A DNA stretch of 64,000 bases from Corynebacterium phocae (lineage in GTDB: Bacteria; Actinomycetota; Actinomycetes; Mycobacteriales; Mycobacteriaceae), in assembly GCF_008693075.1 (NCBI RefSeq), contig NZ_VXKJ01000053.1, positions 1 to 64,000 of the forward strand. The letters run 5' to 3'. Numbering within the stretch: position 1 is the stretch's first letter; every line of letters begins with the position of its first letter. Below are positions 61,827 through 64,000 of this stretch, piece by piece. Both the position numbers and the translations under genes were made by a program. Under the pieces are notes generated by a model. That model had not been told where the DNA came from, did no database searches, and worked only from the letters and a program-made list of their open reading frames with translations.

Positions 61827-62487
61827 GATTTTTATTTTCTCCTTGGTTCTTTTTGAAGTACGTCTCTGCGGTTTTCAGGCGGTGTTGGCGGGCTACTCTT
61901 TCGATATAGTCCGGCTCCGCGCCGACCTCTATGAGGCCGACCATCATTTCATGTTCGTTCACCGACTCTGCGGCTCTTTCCGGGATATAGCGGAAAGTTG
62001 AAACCCGGTGGTAGTCAAGGCGGTCCCACTGCTCATGGAGCAACTGCAACATGCGCTCATTGGGACACTTGCTGGCCAAGACCTTGTGGAACTGCTTGTT
62101 TAACCGGGTGAATTCTTCCGGAGTCTCCACCACGTCTAGAGCTCGCATGCGGGAATTAATCTCCCGGGCTGTAGCCAGATCTTGGGCATCTAGATACGGG
62201 GCGGATAGCGCCGTGGCACGAGCCCCTAGGGTGGCAACTATCTCCATGAGCTCGTGATAAGCCTCCCTGTTGAGGGTAGTCACGGAGGCCCCCACATTCC
62301 GCTCGAAGGTCACCAAGCCTTCCGCTTCTAGCTGCCGGATGGCTTCCCGTACTGGCACCACACTGACATTGATCTCTTCAGCAATGTTAGACAGCACTAG
62401 CCGGTGCCCGGGTTCAAACTCCCGGGTTCTAATCTTCTGGCTAATCCAGTCGTACGCCAGCTGTGACTTACTGCCGGAGGAAGTCAT
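61795..62487 (-). CDS. GntR-family (FCD/FadR type) transcriptional regulator
   Basis: 230 aa. N-terminal winged helix (QLAYDWISQKIRTREFEPGHRL, INVSVVPVREAIRQLEAEGLV) and an FCD effector domain with the His/Asp metal or ligand sites (RLNKQFHKVLASKCPN; NEHEMMVGLI). The ATG at 62487 with GGGGG or AGGAAGG before it was preferred to 62532, which would overlap hpaG by 41 nt. Lying between hpaG and hpaE it is likely the local hpa repressor. Confidence 0.85.
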   Translation of the reverse strand: MTSSGSKSQLAYDWISQKIRTREFEPGHRLVLSNIAEEINVSVVPVREAIRQLEAEGLVTFERNVGASVTTLNREAYHELMEIVATLGARATALSAPYLDAQDLATAREINSRMRALDVVETPEEFTRLNKQFHKVLASKCPNERMLQLLHEQWDRLDYHRVSTFRYIPERAAESVNEHEMMVGLIEVGAEPDYIERVARQHRLKTAETYFKKNQGENKNHEHEQRRRQA

Positions 62488-62491
62488 CCCC

Positions 62492-63973
62492 CTAGCCTTC
62501 CTGTTCCGATTTCTGGGCGTCGCGGAAGTCAAGGTAGTCCTGCTTATTCTGGCCGGTGGGTGGGAAGAGTCCGTCGAGGCTATTTCCCTCCGCCACGCGC
62601 TTCGCTACCCATTCATCTTCATGCTCTTTGGCTATAGCAGCGTCAGCTACCTCTGCGGCTAGCTCGCGAGGGATCACAATCACGCCGTCATCATCACCGA
62701 CAATGATGTCACCGGGAACAACGGTGGCGTTGCCACACGTGATGGCGATATCACTATCCCAAGGCACATGCTTGCGGCCAAGGACACAGGGGTGAGCCCC
62801 TTGGGTGAACACGGGAAGTCCAATTTCCTTGACTGCCTCAAAATCACGTACCCCACCGTCAGTGACTACACCAGCGGCGCCGCGGGTCTTAGCGCGCAGA
62901 GCCAAGATATCTCCGAGGGTGCCGGAACCAGGTTCCTGGCGGGCCTCGATCACAATAACTTCCCCCTCCGCAACGGAATCAAAAACCTTCTTTTGCTCAT
63001 TGAGTCCGCCGCCGTGGGTCTTAAACAGATCCTCCCGCCCGGCCACAAAGCGTAACGTGCGGGCCACGCCCACCATCTTGGTCCCCTGGCGCTGTGGATA
63101 AACGCCTTCAATTACGCACTGTTCAATACCCCGGTTCCGCAGCTGTGCAGACAGCCCGGCGGTGGGGGCGTTAAGCAGTTTTTGCTTCAATTCAGCAGAC
63201 AGTTCTTTATCCGGTAGGGGAGCAAGCCCTGCGCTCTCCCGGTCCCCGTAAGCGTCCTCGCGCTGCTTATCATCTACTTGCGGTAGGTTACCCAACTTGG
63301 GGTCAAAACTTGCTGGTACTTCAACCACGGTGGAGGTCAACCGTCCGGAACTTAGCTCTCCGGGAATATCTACTTCCACTTCTACTACGTCCCCGGGGAC
63401 TATGACAGTGGAGCCGGCGGGGGTTCCGGTCAGGATGATATCACCGGTCTCCAGGGTCATGTGCTGGGAAAGGTCAGCCACAAACTGTGCCAGGGGGAAG
63501 ATGAGATCTTCTTCCGTTGTCCCGCCTTCCTGAACTATTTCCCCATTTACCCAGGTGCGCACCCGAAGTGCTGCAGGATCGACCAAGCGGGCATCAATGA
63601 GCTCCGGCCCAATTGGGGTGTAGCCGTCACGGGATTTGGAGCGCGTGTTGGAACCTTTGTCCTGCGCTCGGTAGTCGTATATCCCTAGGTCATTGGAAGC
63701 GGTTACGTAAGCCACGTGCTCCCAGGCGTCTTCCAAGGAAACATTTTTAGCTGGTTTACCAATGATGAGCGCAATTTCTCCCTCAAAGGCTAGTAACTCC
63801 GTACCTGCGGGGCGCTCAATATTGCCGCCAGACTCCGCTAGGGTGCTGGTGGCTTTAAGGAAGTAGCTAGGGGCTTTGGGACGCCGCCCGCGCTGTGCGG
63901 CTCGCGACTCGAAAGCCACATGAACTGCAATCATTTTGCCCGGTTTTTCTGGCAGGAAGTGTGGGAAAGCCAT
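62492..63973 (-). CDS. HpaG-like FAH isomerase/decarboxylase fused to an RraA-like domain
   Basis: 493 aa. The N-terminal FAH domain (about 1-225) has the metal-binding LLAFEGEIALIIGKPA, YDYRAQDKGSNTRSKSRDGY (in part) and GDIILTGTPAGS. The C-terminal RraA/HMG-aldolase-like domain (about 255-470) has GTLGDILALRAKTRGAAGVV, TDGGVRD and VVGDDDGVIVIP-like IIVGDDDGVIVIP. In enterobacteria HpaG is two FAH halves; here the second half is RraA-like. The pair would convert 5-carboxymethyl-2-hydroxymuconate by isomerisation and decarboxylation. AAGGA precedes the ATG; the upstream promoter lies at the window edge. Confidence 0.85.
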   Translation of the reverse strand: MAFPHFLPEKPGKMIAVHVAFESRAAQRGRRPKAPSYFLKATSTLAESGGNIERPAGTELLAFEGEIALIIGKPAKNVSLEDAWEHVAYVTASNDLGIYDYRAQDKGSNTRSKSRDGYTPIGPELIDARLVDPAALRVRTWVNGEIVQEGGTTEEDLIFPLAQFVADLSQHMTLETGDIILTGTPAGSTVIVPGDVVEVEVDIPGELSSGRLTSTVVEVPASFDPKLGNLPQVDDKQREDAYGDRESAGLAPLPDKELSAELKQKLLNAPTAGLSAQLRNRGIEQCVIEGVYPQRQGTKMVGVARTLRFVAGREDLFKTHGGGLNEQKKVFDSVAEGEVIVIEARQEPGSGTLGDILALRAKTRGAAGVVTDGGVRDFEAVKEIGLPVFTQGAHPCVLGRKHVPWDSDIAITCGNATVVPGDIIVGDDDGVIVIPRELAAEVADAAIAKEHEDEWVAKRVAEGNSLDGLFPPTGQNKQDYLDFRDAQKSEQEG

Positions 63974-64000
63974 GGGAATCCTTAATCTCTAATCTTTGAA

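Overview
The window looks like chromosomal DNA of a Corynebacterium or close relative. The basis is the gene content: a trp operon with fused trpCF behind a Trp-codon leader peptide, a divergent two-component/ABC pair of the ChrSA-HrtBA heme type, YbjN proteins, and many genes whose -10 box lies 6-7 nt before the ATG (leaderless transcription). Four near-perfect parS sites (22.6, 32.4, 33.0 and 43.3 kb) suggest the centromere-like region near the chromosome origin. No rRNA or tRNA gene was found.

Layout. 0-0.7 kb: an IS21-like end abuts an N-terminally truncated AbiEii-type gene. 0.7-13.6 kb: housekeeping genes (trhO, DUF1846, nei2, nnr), a membrane protein, the heme-export ABC pair with its divergent kinase/regulator, a pRiA4b ORF-3-like protein, an FAD dehydrogenase and a DoxX-like protein. 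13.7-16 kb: a convergent pair of exported, membrane-anchored proteins (a serine protease and an Asp/Pro-rich stalk protein). 17-24.9 kb: leuS, an unrecognised 799-aa protein, a K+ channel and two YbjN genes. 25-35 kb: a TrpXYZ-like ABC transporter divergent from trpL-E-G-D-CF-B-A, consistent with one tryptophan supply locus.

35-47.4 kb is the accessory part and the most unusual. Five paralogues of an unnamed protein family (P1-P5) lie on the same strand, each with its own leaderless-type promoter. P4 and P5 are separated by 4.6 kb holding a Schlafen/AlbA_2-type ATP-binding gene bracketed by imperfect direct repeats of about 140 bp, a broken rbsD, rbsK, and a two-repeat, one-spacer CRISPR-like relic without cas genes.

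47.5-64 kb reads as a catabolic route for aromatic amino acids. An amino-acid permease, an aromatic aminotransferase, a ThDP 2-keto acid decarboxylase and an aldehyde dehydrogenase would turn tyrosine into 4-hydroxyphenylacetate (Ehrlich-type). Homoprotocatechuate meta-cleavage genes (hpaD, hpaE, hpaG-like FAH-RraA fusion, hpaH, hpaI) and a succinate-semialdehyde dehydrogenase would take the ring to pyruvate and succinate. The hydroxylase HpaBC that joins the two halves is not in the window. PucR-, AraC- and GntR-type regulators sit among these genes.
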